DNA of 59,756 bases from Saccoglossus kowalevskii (taxonomy: Eukaryota > Hemichordata > Enteropneusta > Harrimaniidae). The notes below the pieces were generated by a model, which was not told the DNA's origin, did no database searches, and saw nothing but the letters and a program-made list of their open reading frames with translations. Of this stretch, positions 31,916 through 46,487 are shown in pieces. Position 1 is the first letter of the stretch. Each line of letters begins with the position of its first letter. The stretch lies in contig NW_003126386.1 in the NCBI RefSeq assembly GCF_000003605.2, positions 657,410 through 717,165 on the forward strand, written 5' to 3'. The position numbers and the translations under genes were made by a program.

Positions 31916-34900
31916 AAGCACTGATGATATGGCTGGTACATAGATTTCCGACAGATGCCAGCTGCCATAGTCCATAGGGTGCATTATAAAATAACAGTAA
32001 AATACAATTTTTACAGGGCTGTATTGGATTTGGAGATAATTCTATGCATGATAATGTGGCCTAGACTCACCGTAGGATGAGTATCCTATATAACAATCAG
32101 TAGGGAGGTTATTATTGTATATTTGTAGGTTGGTTCATGCATGGTTGATAATTTTGAGTATAAATCAATTTACATGTGCTTTGTGAAGTAGTTCAATGGA
32201 TAAAACTCCTTTTAACAGTGTCCAGGGTAAAGTTGCCTGCTAGCAATGTCTGACAAACTGAACTCTGATCAGTGTGTAATCTGTCCTGAGTAAAAGTTTT
32301 TCAGTTTTTATCTTTGAGTCATTCCTTTCAACAGATACAAATGTTTAGGGTTTATTATCACTCTGCCTGGCTTGAACTTTTTGTAGTTGCTAGCACCTAA
32401 TTTCAAACCCAAAACTAATAACTGCCTTGTAAGCTGAAACTAAATGACCACTTTTGTGACTTTCAGGCCCTATTATTAGATAATTTTTATACTACTACAA
32501 CAATCGACAGAATGCCGTGAATTTTTTTTGTACATACTGAATATAGGAACGCTTGTCATGCCATGCGACAAGTGTGCTGCATTATTGCATTGTCAGCATC
32601 GACTGTGGTTGACACAGTACTGCCCATAGCACTGCCACCAAGGTGAGACATTGCGGTAAATAATAATACATAGACAGTGTTAATAACTTATTACACATGT
32701 CTCCAGACTCACAGCAATGCAATAGACATGCTCTTCTGTCCTTTGTTGCATACTTACCAATCTTAATATTTAAGTGGTCATATGCAATCAAACTGGATGT
32801 TACTGTTATTTTGTCAACAAAATAATATCAATACTGCATGCAATCTGTTTCTCTCCCCTCCACCCATCTGCTTTTTGAGTTGCTTCTACATATAAGACTG
32901 AATGTATTCTTTAATTTAATGTTAACAAAGTGAAAGAGTGCATGTATAATGTAAGGAACCTTAACTTCTCTCATTTGCTTGCAACCCCTTTATGTTTATA
33001 GTCTACTTTGCTACCTACCGGGTACCTGTCTGTATAACTGTCTTGATGTTGAAAATAATGCTTGTTGCTTTTCTTTCTGTTGTTATTTTTTTTGTGTTGT
33101 ATTAAATCAAAATTTATTTTATTTTTATTTGTTTTTAGAATAGAAATGTTATCGCTTTTCCGTCTTAATTCCATCCACACACCAGGGTGTCTTTTGTGTC
33201 CCAAAGGATTAAATTGGTAGACTTCNNNNNNNNNNNNNNNNNNNNNNNNNNNNNNNNNNNNNNNNNNNNNNNNNNACACGATATGATTCACTATTCTAGG
33301 ATGTACAATACTGAACATTTAATATGCACCTATACATGTATTACTATGCATTAATCACCTTGGCTTCCTGACCCATCTCTCTTATTTCAATTCCTATTCT
33401 AATCATAAATTTATGTGATGTGATTAAGGAGGAGAAAATTTCACAAAGGGTGATTGCTGTACTCCGATGATATTATCACTACAAGACACTCTTGATATTC
33501 TCCCAGTCGTATATACTGCATTGTCTTATGTCAGACTTGCTTGTCTTTATTATCAGTGTTGTCATGTTCCATGAGATGGTTTGTATTTGTGTGTGTGTAG
33601 TGAGTATGGTATGCATAAGAAAATCAATGCCCGTTACTCTGCCGATGCATTTTTTGTTCCCCAATTGCTATGTACTAGCATCCAGATCCAATTACGCTTG
33701 CCCGGCTTTCTAAAGCACCACAGCCGTCACGTAGCATCCGTTCAAATTCATATAAACAATGTATTTTTTACACATTGTACATGTCATATGGGACTACATG
33801 ATGCTTTGACTTAGATGCTTTAACCATCGCTGTCCACATCTAAATCTCCCCACATACTTTTCAGAATGGACAGTGAGAAATGAATTGTAAATAGTCATCA
33901 AAATATATTATTGTTAATTGATGTTCTTTTTGTTCAGCAAATGTGAATCTTCAAACATTGCCAATGAGTGAAATGAAATTGGAGTCGTAAAAAGACTGGT
34001 ACATGTACTGTACAGCTCAACTTTCATTGCTTTTATAGGTCTTAGACGTATATGACTGATGCGATCTCATTGAATCACAGGACTTGTTTTTACCCCTTAA
34101 CCTTTTTCAGCATTTTTTCTTATATTCCTCAATATCTTTGGAAATTAACTCAAATTTTGGAGCCAACAGACAAAGAAGGGAATCCTATTTGAGTGGTATA
34201 AACAAGTCTTCTTGTGCTCTCGCTTTCATTGGAATCTCTGTGGTCATTATTGTTCAAGGTCTATCAGGTCGCCTTTGTGTAATGACTATAGAAATAAATG
34301 TCATCGGTGCTGAAATATTACCATAACAGTATATGCCGTATTTTCTTATCGTTGATGGTGCCTTGTACTCTAGAGGGCGACATTCAGCATAATTGTAACA
34401 CTACATGTTAATTGTGTCAAAATACAGTTAGCTGGGTAAGTAGCTTTAGTGAGAATAATTTTGTTTCAAATTGGCACCTGTCAAAAAAACATTTGCTGAA
34501 TTTTATGAGAATGTATTTACGGTAGTATCCTGGACCAGTGAAATTTATTTATTATCGTAATAATTTGTTAATGCTATAGTAAAAGATGATAATGGGATTT
34601 GTCCACTTCAGACTCTTTGTGAAAGATTTAAACTATAAAGTGTGTTCTATATAGATGTTCATTTCATAGCAAGCATTGTATATTTGTATCACAAGCCGGG
34701 GATGTTAAGAACAACTTCAAAACAACCTGCAATACTACTGAGTGCATGGCATAACAATGTGGTCAGAGGCTGTGATGTAAATTGTACCAAAGTTGCCATT
34801 CTCTGGCTAATCTTTCGAACATTGAATTTCTTTCCTTATTAATGGAGCTACTAAGATAATAACCAACACAAGACAGCGTTTTAATCTGTTAATATGAATA

Positions 34901-37382
34901 GTTACGGAATTGGTCATGTTGTATAGCCTGCCTGTGCCACTGCATATGTATTGGTCAATGCACAACTGAATACAAATGCAAGATTATATATTTTTAAGTG
35001 CAAGATTTCAAAACTTAGTTGTGGTAATATATGTTGTTACTTGTTGGAAAAATAATTTTATGCAATTGTGAGATGTAAATAGTTTATTTATTCATCCATC
35101 GTTTTTATTAGTTCAGGGATTGGTATTTGTATTCCATATCTGCTTTAACTGTTCATTGGGTACACATGTCTACTAGGGTAAGATGTATTGGCCTTGTATG
35201 AGTAGGCTGATCACATGAGTTCAGTCTTTCTATGATTTCTTCTTGTGATTGATATACCTGTACTGTGCTTCGTAAACTTGTTTTGTACTTCTATTCAGCA
35301 GCATTGACAATTTGATTAAATTGTGAACTTTTCTGAATTTTTTCACCTTTCGCAATTATTTGTTTATGTCTCATTACCGCAAAATCCAACATAAAAATGA
35401 GAGTTCAGAAAAAAACAAATGCTTGTATATACAGTACTTGTTATTTTAATTAGATTGCGGCATCAATGTCACCAATGGGAAGTCTGGAATTCATTATAAA
35501 GTATAAAGTCATACTTAATATAAAGTTCAAACTGACCAATCTTGCAAAAAATTAGCTAGTATAACTTTTCATAGCGGTTTGTGTAATTTACTGTAATCAA
35601 TTTTTTTCATTATTTGAAATTGACTTGTAAGATAGAACAGGATAACCAATGTACTATACTAAAAAAAAGAACACTTGTTCAGACTAATTACTCATTGTGA
35701 GTTGAACTCGCTCTTTAAATTAAAATGATGTAAGTCTGAACCCTCCAGATTTCCACGAGGCAATGTTGCTTGTAGAGTATGAAACCGATTTGCAATCACC
35801 CGGAACCAGATACCGGTTTCCTACAAAATGGCTGTATACAAGAACAAATTTATAAAAATGACTTGTGTATTACACTGAAGTCTATTATTGTAAATATACT
35901 TGTAACATTTTTAAACTCAACTGTTTTCATTTGAAATCTGTCATTTATATGCAAAGGAAACAATTGGATTGACAATCCAGGTGTCTCCCTCTATTCTGCA
36001 AAGCTCTGGCGCATCAGTCAGACTAAAATTAGGACAGTCCATGTCACTGCTCAAGCTTGTACAATGGATGACTGTTGTTTGATTTAATAGTTAGCTGTAA
36101 ATCAATTATAATGTTCATGCGTGGTTGGACACGTGTTGGGGGAATACTATTTGTTGCATGTTAAGCACAAGTAGGAATAAATGTCATTGCCATGCTGTAA
36201 AAAGATAATAAATTATAATAATATCAAGTTAATTTATTCTCTGGTTTCTTGTTTTTGTAAAACTGAATTTTTAATACAATTTTTCTTTGTGAAAAACATT
36301 TGTCTTGTCAATGTTAATTGTCCATTCAGGAAATTGACAAAAACTATTTTCCCAAATTATAAAATATTGTCACAAAAATAAAATTTCTTTATTAGCTCAT
36401 CCTAGGAAATCAACAATAAATATAGCAAAACACCAGTATGGTATTTTTAGAAGTAGTGGAATTGGCAGTTTTGAGCAAATATTCAAATAATCGTTCACAG
36501 AAATATATTCTGATATTGTTACTAAATTTTAACACATTTCAATGTGTTCAAAATGCAATACCTAGATGCCGACACATATCAGTGTATTAAAAAATGCAAG
36601 TTTTGAAAAACAAAATATGTTGTTCACTAATATTAGAAATGAAAAACTGCATGAAATATTTTCATAAAAAGGTAATTACACATTTTGTCTGAACTAATTT
36701 GGGTAAAAACACAAACGATTTTAAAATCTGATTATTGGCTTTGGAAAACACAATATTAGTTGCTGAACTCAATTGATGACAATTATTTACGCTGTAGTTC
36801 CACTTTGTTGACAAGTTAAGGCGATTGAGCAAGTTTGAGTATCTCAGCACAATAATATTCTGTTTTATGAAACCTCGTACTATTATAACCTGTTATATCA
36901 TTTTAGGTAAATTCTAAAATTCCTGTTTCTGTTATTTGTCATTGTACTACAATTGCTTCTAACATTCACATATTTGTATGTAGTTGATCTTCATAAACAA
37001 CTACATTTTTTTGAAAAAGAGAATTAAAATAAGACGCACTACTAACATTTAGGTAGGGTTATCTATTTTGAACCGCATTGCTGAACCATCTCCTTTATCC
37101 CATTAACGGCTTGTCACTAGAGGGCGACATTCATTGATTAACACCCGAATGAAGACTGATCATTTATTATTATTTATTATTTTACTCCTAAAGGCGTCAC
37201 TCTAAAAACTAAGGAAAAGGTCATACAGTTATGATTTGGTATTTGAACAAAGAATAAAGGAAATTGTATTGATATTGTGTTGCCCACATGATGATATAAA
37301 ACCTCGCCTATTTGAGTCCTGGTTCTGTGTTGAAAGGGAATAGCTAATACACTGACTTAATAATTGCTCTTGTACACAGCCA

Positions 37383-37425
<43 letters not shown>

Positions 37426-38177
37426 ACAAACAACTAAACAAGCAAATAAATAAATTAAGGTATGAACGTGGACAATATCAATAACACAATATTTCTGATT
37501 TTGTGGATTGTCTGAAACAAAAATCTTTATTACTTTTTACAGTATTTTGTTTGGAAATTACTAAAACTTTTAACACAGTATGCATACGCTTAGACAACTA
37601 ATATTAGTTGTCTGAAGTATACGGTACAAAGTTTCTGAAAGTACGCCTAGTTAACGAGGTAAAGACGCGTGGGGGCAATGTCTTAATCTTATCGTAACTA
37701 AATGTAAACACAAACGTTATTGAATCCCTTATCAATAGTAGCGTTCACACACAGCTCCTTGGCACGGGCTAATAGTGTAAATACTAGTAAGAATTAAATC
37801 TGGCAAATGTAAACAGAAGCACGCGTAGCCAAGCCTTATTTTCGCAAAAAAATGTACATTTTTTAACAATATGATGTAAAAAATTATATTATTCAATTAA
37901 GTTTTCTACAGATGTATTTATTTATGTGTGCCATTGGGGGTATTTTTTTCAATTTATAATATGTGCATTATTCGTGCCTTTAATAAATTGTAATTTATAT
38001 TTACGCCCGAAACTACTTGTATTTGAAGAACTCTTAAATTGTTGTGAAAGTGTGCCCTCTATTGTCCAAACACAACTTTCAGTTAACCTTTATTTGACCT
38101 AAAATAAACGGTATTGATGGCTGGGAAATCGTTCATTCATTCAATGACATCACTGCGTTCCTACTAACTATTGTGTT
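31916..38177. other. Intergenic region between STX16 and SPIRE
   Basis: Apart from the distal STX16 3' UTR, no gene is supported. It holds an assembly gap of 50 N at 33226-33275 and a (TAAA)n microsatellite at about 37382-37424. Short open frames here are AT-rich and lack recognisable motifs. Confidence 0.6.
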
Positions 38178-38348
38178 TTGAATTGTGAAGTGTGTTATTT
38201 GAGCTACGCAAAGCTAAAAAGTCGTTTTGATTTTATTCAGTGTGGATCGTCGATAACATTGTCATGTGAGTGTGATGTAATCTTGGAAATTACCATATAC
38301 TACAGCAAACAGCGAGCAGTCACCCAAGCGCACAGAAACTTGCGGAAA
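38178..38348 (+). promoter_or_regulatory. Likely 5' UTR of the SPIRE gene
   Basis: The frame of the first coding exon is open upstream to 38178, but no in-frame ATG precedes 38349. The start context AAAATGG is good. GC content rises toward the start codon. Its role is assigned from position only. Confidence 0.35.
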
Positions 38349-41300
38349 ATGGCGGAGGGGCCGCCGGTTAAGGTGGATATGGAGGGTCGCCAGTCAGTAT
38401 CGCTTTTCCAGATCTTGGAATCCTTCAGCGCTCCGCTAAACGAAGAGCAGACATGGGCTGTGTGTCACCAGTCGTCACTTTATTTGCAAAAAGCTTTCAA
38501 AACTAAGAAAATTCACGGTGGTATAGGCTCCGGCTTGGATTCTCTGTTGCTCCACAAAGACGGACTGTGTTCGGTGGAGCTGTCACAATCTTCGGAAGGT
38601 AAATCTTTTTGCTCACTGTTTTCTTGACATGTCCCTTGATTTTTGTCATACTTTCGTGTTTTATGTCTCAATTTACTAGTAACGATTGACTATTATATTT
38701 GCAGTCGCCGGCAACAACAAAAATGGACAAACTGAAAGATGCGTAAGTATTATTTTTTTCAAGTTCACAAATAATATTAAACAAATGACTTTCAAAAGTG
38801 TTAAACTTCGATGTTTGGGCATTATTCGCCTTTTTTTCTTTTTGCACGTATGCATCTCTGAATACCTTACTTTATTTTAGTAGTTTTATTATTTTAAAAA
38901 TTTTATTAAGAAAATTCTCTGCAATTTGCTGTTTATTTTTTAATATCCGATAGTTACTATTAACTTCTGCCTTGCTTGTACCAATTACACTTGTTTTTCA
39001 TTTGCACGCAGCGTGTAAAAACAAAACATTTAATTTTACGCCTGGGACCGGTGTGAAAGCATGCATGTCAAATAAAACACGACTTCGTTGCTGTTCTCTG
39101 TTAAAAATTTACATATGAAAACATCTCTTCTTCAACGTGTGTGTGTCGTTTCACAGGTGTCAGTCAGTTTCTTTGAACAAGTATAACATTTGGTCTGTGT
39201 TAATTTATGTACCATCTTTACTAATTATATTTTTCATAATTACATTTGTCCTTGTTTTGATTTCAAACATGAGTCATGAGATAAATTCAAACAATTGGTG
39301 TTGAGTCGTGACTAATGCTACCAAGTCTGGGAAACGCCCAGTAGTGAAAATATTCTACGAAGCAATTCCTTATTTTAACATCAAAACTTTCTTGAATGTC
39401 ATATTGCTATCCATATTATACCAAATATATACTTGTTGCTGCAGGCCAAAACAGTCTCAGGACATTGAACTCAAGGATAATGTTCTTTTTACTGATTCAT
39501 AACTATCTATTTACAATCTCGTGAATGAAGTCGTTCCACAACAGTATCTTGTCTTTTAATGTACACTTACCAGTGAACTGTGAAGACACACAAAAAATAG
39601 GCGTGTGCCCACTTGGGTGTGGTTTCTACCTGTCTATTTTCTTTAAAAAGTTTTTTTTCTAAACCTTTGGTGAAAAAACAATAACTTGTATAATATTCTA
39701 CACCGTTGAGAGAACTGTGTTGTATTATAGGAACTCCGATGTAGTAATCACTGCTGAATTCAATCGTGGCCTTAAACTAAAATCTCATTCTTGGGTTTAT
39801 GATTCCATCCTCTTACAATAACTTTGGATTTACTGACGACACTTTGCATAACAATTACCGACACTGAATAGCATCAGGTGTGATTATTGAGTCTCTATTG
39901 TAAATGAGGTAAATTTAAGGAGAGTTTATGACCTTCTATCAAAAAGGATCATTGTTTGACATTCCTTGCATACTGCTTGCCTTCTATTTACTTGTACTTT
40001 CTCCATATTTCAAATTACATTAAAAAAAAAAAAAACTTTTTTTTTTGTGCAGAATGGTATCTCATCCATTGGAGGGTATTAATTTTTTAATTTTTTTTGT
40101 AATAAAAATCACATAGGCCTGTAGGTTTTATCTTACATGTCATACAAGAAAACCTTCTAAAGGTTTTAACTGTATAATTTGAACAATACTTGTTTAGGCT
40201 TTGGCTGTAATTTAATATTTATTGTATTTTTGACCTTAAACAAACTTTTTTTGAAAGTTACAAAAATGCTGTATAGTGATTGGTACTGGTACCTGTTAGT
40301 GTATTTGGCAGTTACAGTACAAACAGACCTATAACATGGTGTTTTATTGTGTACGAGTTTGGTGGGGTTGGTTGGGGTGTGGTGGATACAAAACAAACTT
40401 TGTCATCGTTCAAAACACAGTGTTAAAGAGTGAATATTTTGTGAAAAATTAAGTTGAAAAAAAATAAAATTAAAATTACTTTTCTGTGAATACTGCCAAG
40501 CATATATGAAATTAAAAAAAAGAATTCCTCCAGCCCATTTCAATTTCAGATTGTTAAACCAGTAGATACAAAACTTGCTTTCAGTGTGAACTCCTAAGGA
40601 CAAGGATTTACCAACAGCACTATCAGTTGATACTTGAGATTGAGATAAGATAGTTTATTTATGCAGTGATTAGAGCAGAAAAGTAGCCCATGGTTTTGTG
40701 TGTGGTCTGTGTACTCTATGGAATTCAAGTTTGTACCATTTTCCCATGTGAAATTTGACAGGAATTGCTCATGCATATCCAGAGACTCCCACTGTGTTTT
40801 GTCTGTCTTCAATATTCATGAACGTTGGAGATTTATGTTGATGTTCACCTAGAGATCATCCATGGAGAGTTTGAGATAAAATGAATTCATCCATTCACCA
40901 ATTTAGCTTCAGTGGATGTTTGAGAAGGTTTGATTGTAAAAACAGAACAATATCCAAGATGAAAATAATCATTTTTTTCACTGACATGCATATTTGCATT
41001 CATATTTCTGGAAATCTGTATTTTTAATCGTGTGATTTAGTGATGAAAACTAATCATTTTTTTCACACACTCGCATATTTATATTTCTAGAAATCATCGT
41101 TTTAATCAGGCGATTTAGTTATCATCTTGCAATTTGAAAAACTCTTCTTCAAGTCGTGTGAATCTTGTTCATTAAACCTCTTGCATTCCTTCATCTTGAA
41201 AATTCTTGATAATGCTCATAGTCGTACCTTAACATATGGGGACGTACATAATGTGAGAACAACACATGTTCAATATATTTTGCCATGCACAAGAGTCTGT

Positions 41301-42987
41301 CTCATAAAAACAAGTGTAACTTGGTGAAGTTATTCACTGGCTCAGGTCGTATAACACAATGCAATTCATGAACGCGATACCTTTAATATTTCCTGTATGA
41401 CGCACACGATAATGATTCCTAATTACAGTTGTCCAATTATTATAAAACCATTTATTTTTACTGACATTTCACTATTTTGATGTTTTGAGCATATTCTCTG
41501 TTTCAATTTCTCGAATTTGTCAAGGAAACAATGAGTTTTATTATATTTACAATGAGTTATTTTACATGATCACGTAGATTTAATTTAGAGGATTTTACTC
41601 ATCGGCGGAAGTAGCGAAATTGAAACCCAGTGAATATGGTAATTACCGGTAATGCTTTTTACAGTAATTTTTTTAATGGGGTGGAAAGGATAGAATTCTA
41701 ATGTTGTTTTAATCAGCCATAAGTTATCAGATGTATAAGATTATGCTCAAATTAATCTGCCTATAGGCAGAGGTCTCAAATAATTTCTACTTAATATGAA
41801 GCAATTTAAGCTTAGGTGTGTCAGGGTTGAATAACCGTTTGAATGTAATGTTCATCTTTGTCACCCTCACAAATCGGTCTAACTTTGGAAATCTGTTTGC
41901 GATCTGATTTCCTAATATTCACAACTGAATCTATGTAAATATTCGGTACTGTCTGGCTATTTGCAAACAATTTCTGACCCGGATATCTTGTGAATCAATT
42001 GACTCTTTGTAAATATTCGGTACTGTCTGGCTATTTGCAAACAATATATGACCCGGATATCTTGTGAATCAATTGACTCTTTGTAAATATTTTGTACTAT
42101 CTGGCTATTTGCAAACAATATATGACCCGGATATCTTGTGAATCAATTGACTCTTTGTAAATATTCGGTACTGTCTGGCTATTTGCAAACAATATATGAC
42201 CCGGATATCTTGTGAATCAATTGAATCTATGTGAATAATTGGTAATGTCTGGCTATTTGCAAACAATATATGACCCGGATATCATATGAATCAACTGAAT
42301 TTATGTGAATATTCGGTAATGTCTGGCTATTTGCAAACAATATATGACTCTGATATCTTTAGAATCAACTGAATTTATGTGAATATTCGGCAATGTCTGG
42401 TTATTTGTGAATATTTACATTAGGTATAATTGCTGCAGTTGGTATATGGCACATACTACCTTATAAGTCAAAGGCTAGAAACAAAAAATTAATTTTTTAA
42501 TTAATAATGAAAAATGAAAGTTTAAGTTTCTTATTACATAATATGGTTGAAGATTGCCTTTGATTAATATTTTATTTTAATTAATTTTATTTTAAAGGCC
42601 ATTTACGAACTTGGATTGGTGATATATTCTGCATTAGACTACGGTATTGTAGGAGATGATGAAAGAACTTTGAGCTCTGACTTACAAACACTCTTGGAGC
42701 GCATGACAGAAGGCAACAGTCACGATGATCAAGAAAGCGTTGACCTCTCTGTGGACGAAGGAATCGCTGATGAGCAAGACTTCAACGAAAGTGAGGAACT
42801 TGAAGATGTGATTTTTGAGAATAATAATATTAAAAATGATGGTATACAGAATGGCCAGTTATCTGATGATGGTTTATTGGTTACAAATGGTGCTGATCAT
42901 TCTGAACTTCCTACTACCGGTAAAGAACAAAATTGCATCAAAGACGATGGAATCAGTTCTCTTACATCATTTACCCATGTTCTACAG
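38349..42987 (+). CDS. SPIRE: SPIRE-type actin nucleator, N-terminal KIND region (partial, 3 exons)
   Basis: Exons are 38349-38598, 38705-38742 and 42598-42987, with matching phases and 226 residues so far. Exon 1 has the KIND opening (LFQILESFSAPLNEEQTWAV, residues about 19-38). Exon 3 has ELGLVIYSALDYG followed by an acidic linker with DEGIADEQ, corresponding to the family's DEG...DEG segment. The last exon ends at a strong donor, CAG|GTAAGT. SPIRE proteins nucleate actin through WH2 repeats and bind formins through KIND; the WH2 and FYVE-like parts are not visible. No continuation was found up to 54799, so the gene either has a very long third intron or continues past the window. Which SPIRE paralogue it is cannot be told. 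Confidence 0.8.
41932..42420 (+). repeat. 74-bp minisatellite, about 6.5 copies
   Basis: Units carrying GTCTGGCTATTTGCAAACAA and GACCCGGATATCTTGTGAAT repeat every 74 bp; GACC(C) occurs at about 41976, 42050, 42124, 42198 and 42271. Copies diverge toward the right end. It lies in SPIRE intron 2, ending about 180 bp before exon 3. Confidence 0.9.
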
Positions 42988-43734
42988 GTAAGTGATATAA
43001 AGGTGTTTCTAATAATACACAATTATCTTGCGCTCAACTGACAAGTATTTGTGAGCAGTTTTATATCACATGGCAATATTGAAATCAATAAATTGTAATA
43101 GTATTCCTGAGTCTAATAAATTGCAATTTAAAGTGTCGTAATCTATGATTCAGTAAGTCTACTTTAAATATTGGTGATTTCAATGTATTTTTTGTATGTC
43201 GTCATGGAAATTAAGGTGTGAATCTCTCGGTCTCTGTTTTTCATGTGTAAATTGTGAGCATCAAGCACCACTTTACATCATGCTTGGTAACCATGTTTTT
43301 TTTTTCTACTGATGATTAAAATATTCAGACTATATTCATGAACTTTTGAGATTTCCTTGTTGCTAAACCTACCATGTGTGCAAAGAGGTGTGTGTGTGTG
43401 TTGTTTCTGAATAGAGGTGGGGGGTAAATTTATTAACTTGTAAGTTGTATGTTTGGTTTACTGCCCTGGTAATCCCATTTGCCTAGAATCAATAATTTGT
43501 AGTGCCTTTCTCCTGAGTAGTGTATTCTAGTATAAATTCTTCTAATAATAAAATTATGCAAGTATATAGAATTGATTAGCATATGAAACCTTTAAAACAC
43601 TGACAATATGAACTTAGAAAAATTACATTATGAAAATTGTGTGTTTTTTTTTGCTGCTATAAATTTTTGTGTTTTGATGATTTGAGGGGGCTTTTGTGCA
43701 ACAAAACATCATGCAAGTCGATGTGACACCCCAA

Positions 43735-43885
43735 AGACCCTGGTAAAAATCACTCTGACTCCCTAGGACCTCAGTGAAAGTTACTCTGACTCTCTAGAAC
43801 CCTGGTGAAAGTCACCGACTACCTATGGCCCTGGTGAAAGTCAGTCTGACTCACTCGAACCTCGGTGAAAGTCACTCTGACTTCC
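43735..43885 (+). repeat. ~34-bp minisatellite, about 5 copies
   Basis: Variants of CCTGGTGAAAGTCACTCTGA with a CTCCCTAGGAC-like link repeat five times. A single-unit relative occurs at about 54545-54580 (GACTTCCTAGGACCCCAGTA), preceded by similar flanking sequence. This suggests expansion within one copy of a dispersed repeat. Confidence 0.7.
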
Positions 43886-44123
43886 TAGGTTGTATACAGT
43901 ACAATATGTTTATTGATTCTTCCTGACACCAAAATAATATTTACTTCTGAATATACCGAGGGGTAGTCCTTGCAAGAATAACAACATCAGACCTGTCTGT
44001 TTTATTCATTCATTTATTGTTTGTCATAACAAACTTCATAGAAAATTTATTCAAATTACCTAATGTGACATTCAAAAACAATGCTATTGTCTATTACATA
44101 ACCACTATGTTTTTCAGGAACTA

Positions 44124-44286
44124 CTGTAAAATACTTTATTTAACTACTTTAAAAGGTAAATATACCTTTTTTTTCCTATATTTTATATTCAACTCGCCAA
44201 AAATCAATGAAAATAAAATTCACACTAAACACCCAAAAAGTAATTTCAGCAAAAATTAATTCCAGCTAAAATAAAGTATTGCACAG
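44124..44286 (-). repeat. Family E TIR element, inverted copy
   Basis: It starts CTGTAAAATACTTTATTTAA and ends CCAGCTAAAATAAAGTATTG then CACAG. The interior matches the reverse complement of 16540-16734, including CAACTCGCCAAAAATCAATG. It carries a small internal deletion. Confidence 0.7.
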
Positions 44287-45841
44287 TATGCCTGCTTCAA
44301 CAATGAGTCACTGTATACCAGAAACTGCTTATAAGAACATCTCAGTAAATGCTTGATAATTCTTGTATTCTCAGAGATTAATCAAATTCACAAATATTGC
44401 TGTGACCTATAACCCCCCCCCCCCCAATAGTCACGAAATATCACAATACTGGTAATATGTGTCTCAGTAGAAAAAAAATATAATTTGTGTTCATATTTAT
44501 GCCCAAAAAGATTAATTTATTTATGGTAATAATAAAGTGTTATTGTATTGTATAGCACAATATACATGAATGTGCTGAATTCACTATAGAATGTGAGATG
44601 CAAGTCACATAATTTAGTCAATCAAATCAAACAGTTGTACACTCCATCCCCGTTCTGCTACGTTTATTGACTGATTTACAGAATTAATCTCCCCCAATGT
44701 AGTGTCTGTTGTCGTAAATTACATAACCACCAATTCTCACTCAATTTAAAGAGCCCAGTAATAATTTGTATTCAGTAAGAATGCATGTGTGAAGACATCT
44801 CAAAGTGCTCATCCCACTGACACCCACTTGATTGGTCATTAACCTTACCAGACAACCTGATGAATTACTGTATTGTTGATTTGTATTCCGCTCATTGTGA
44901 TAGGTTTCTATTTTAAGCCATTTTTAATGTACTTATCACGAAAAGTATCAATCTTGATTCACATATCAACTGCGTATGAAAAAATTCTCTTCAGTTCTTC
45001 ACTTCAAAGTTTGAAATTTAAAAACCACTGTGCAAAATAAACCACTTGCAAATTGCAAGTGAATTTATTTATGGCTGTAGACTTTGTAAATTGTTTTCAC
45101 CGATTTGTCAAAGAATTCAATTTAAACTTTTTCTGAACAAATTATAAACTAAATTACCCCCCAGGTAAACATTTTTACTGGTACTATGTTTTTAAATGGT
45201 GTCCGATTCTACAAATAAAAACGTGCGGGTTAAATATTATGTTTATTTCCACAAAATCTTTTGAACATTTGCGGTTGTGCCGACTACCACCCTTTATTGT
45301 TATGAAGTAAACTTAACTTGGTCTGGCAATCGTAAACACAAATTTGACTTTGGTTTTCTGTTTCTCATGACCCCTAAATAGTCTCTTCTTTTCAGTGTTA
45401 TTGAAAGCACCTTTATCCATTCAAAATTATTCAACATCAGCAAGAATGTATGCTCAATGTAAACTTTAAAACCCTGAAATAGCTTTTCTATTGTATTGAT
45501 TGGCACTCCCATGATTTAAAAATTCCTGTTCAGTCTTAATACCTAAGTAGCCATCACCCCAATCTTGTGAGCACTTTCACGCACTTGAAAACACCCTTAA
45601 GCACTGTATATGGACAAGATCAAAAGTTCAATGTACAAAAAAAAATTAATTCCTTTAGTTTTTTCCCCAAACCCCCCACCCCCCACTGAAACTTAATTCA
45701 TAAATATCGATCATGGCGTCAGGCTACATTCACCATTAAATACAAATTCGGACAGTAGTATGGCATAGCAGTTGGTTGTCGGGTGGGTGTGAAAAGACTT
45801 TACAAATGCACCAATAACAAGAAAAATAAGCTTTATTTGTA

Positions 45842-46487
45842 CATGGAACTATAAACCCCAGGAAGAACAACCACTTCGTTTCCTTTGAACTATGATAGTT
45901 GCCGCGATGTCGAATGTTTATTTTGACTGTTTATTTTGTCGCATTAAAAAATAAGCCGATTTACGCAAATGAACGTTTATCTCCGACTATCGGTCATTTT
46001 CGGAGTCAATCGGACGACTCCGGAAGATCACGTGACCGAGTTGGCGATCGAAGGGAAACACGGAATTAGTCGGGATATCTCAACAACAAACAGCTCACCA
46101 AACCCCATGTTTCGCAAACTTTCGCAACCTTATTTTTTCGAGGGTTGAAAAAAACAAGAAGTAATCTAAAAACGACATTAAAAATTATGAAAACTCGCTA
46201 AAACCCTGACCCGTTGCATGATTTCCGGTACACTGAAGGTCACCCTGCAGACCGACTTGTTTGCGCATGCGTAGTGAACGAAATATTTTACTGCGCAGAT
46301 ATGAACATTTTTTTTCAAGTTTTCCGTTTCCAGCAAAGCGGTTGAAACGGGCGTATCGGCGGCAACTAACATGGAGTATGACTAATGTCGTGGAAACAAA
46401 AGCGAAAGCACTGTAAGATAAACTAAGACAAAGGTTTTTTTTAATCCTCTTAGTTTCGTTGTTCTTCCTGGGGTTTATAGTTCCATG
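45842..46487. mobile_element. TIR element, family A copy 2 (MITE-like)
   Basis: The termini CATGGAACTATAAAC and GTTTATAGTTCCATG flank 646 bp and are themselves flanked by TTTGTA (45836-45841 and 46488-46493), a 6-7 bp target duplication. The interior is the reverse complement of 2277-3017, minus roughly 95 bp. The open frame at 46178-46372 is simply the counterpart of one at 2390-2596 and shows no transposase feature. Confidence 0.85.

Noticed and set aside
34366-34390. AGAGGGCGACATTCA occurring here and near 37120
   Set aside because: The match is short (about 15 bp) with no extended flanking similarity or TIR partner, so it was not called as an element.
37229-37441. 70-codon minus-strand ORF
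   Set aside because: It is produced by the (TAAA)n microsatellite (repeated LFIY-type residues), not a gene.
46178-46372. 64-codon ORF matching one at 2390-2596
   Set aside because: The match exists because both lie in copies of the family A element; composition and position give no sign of a transposase.
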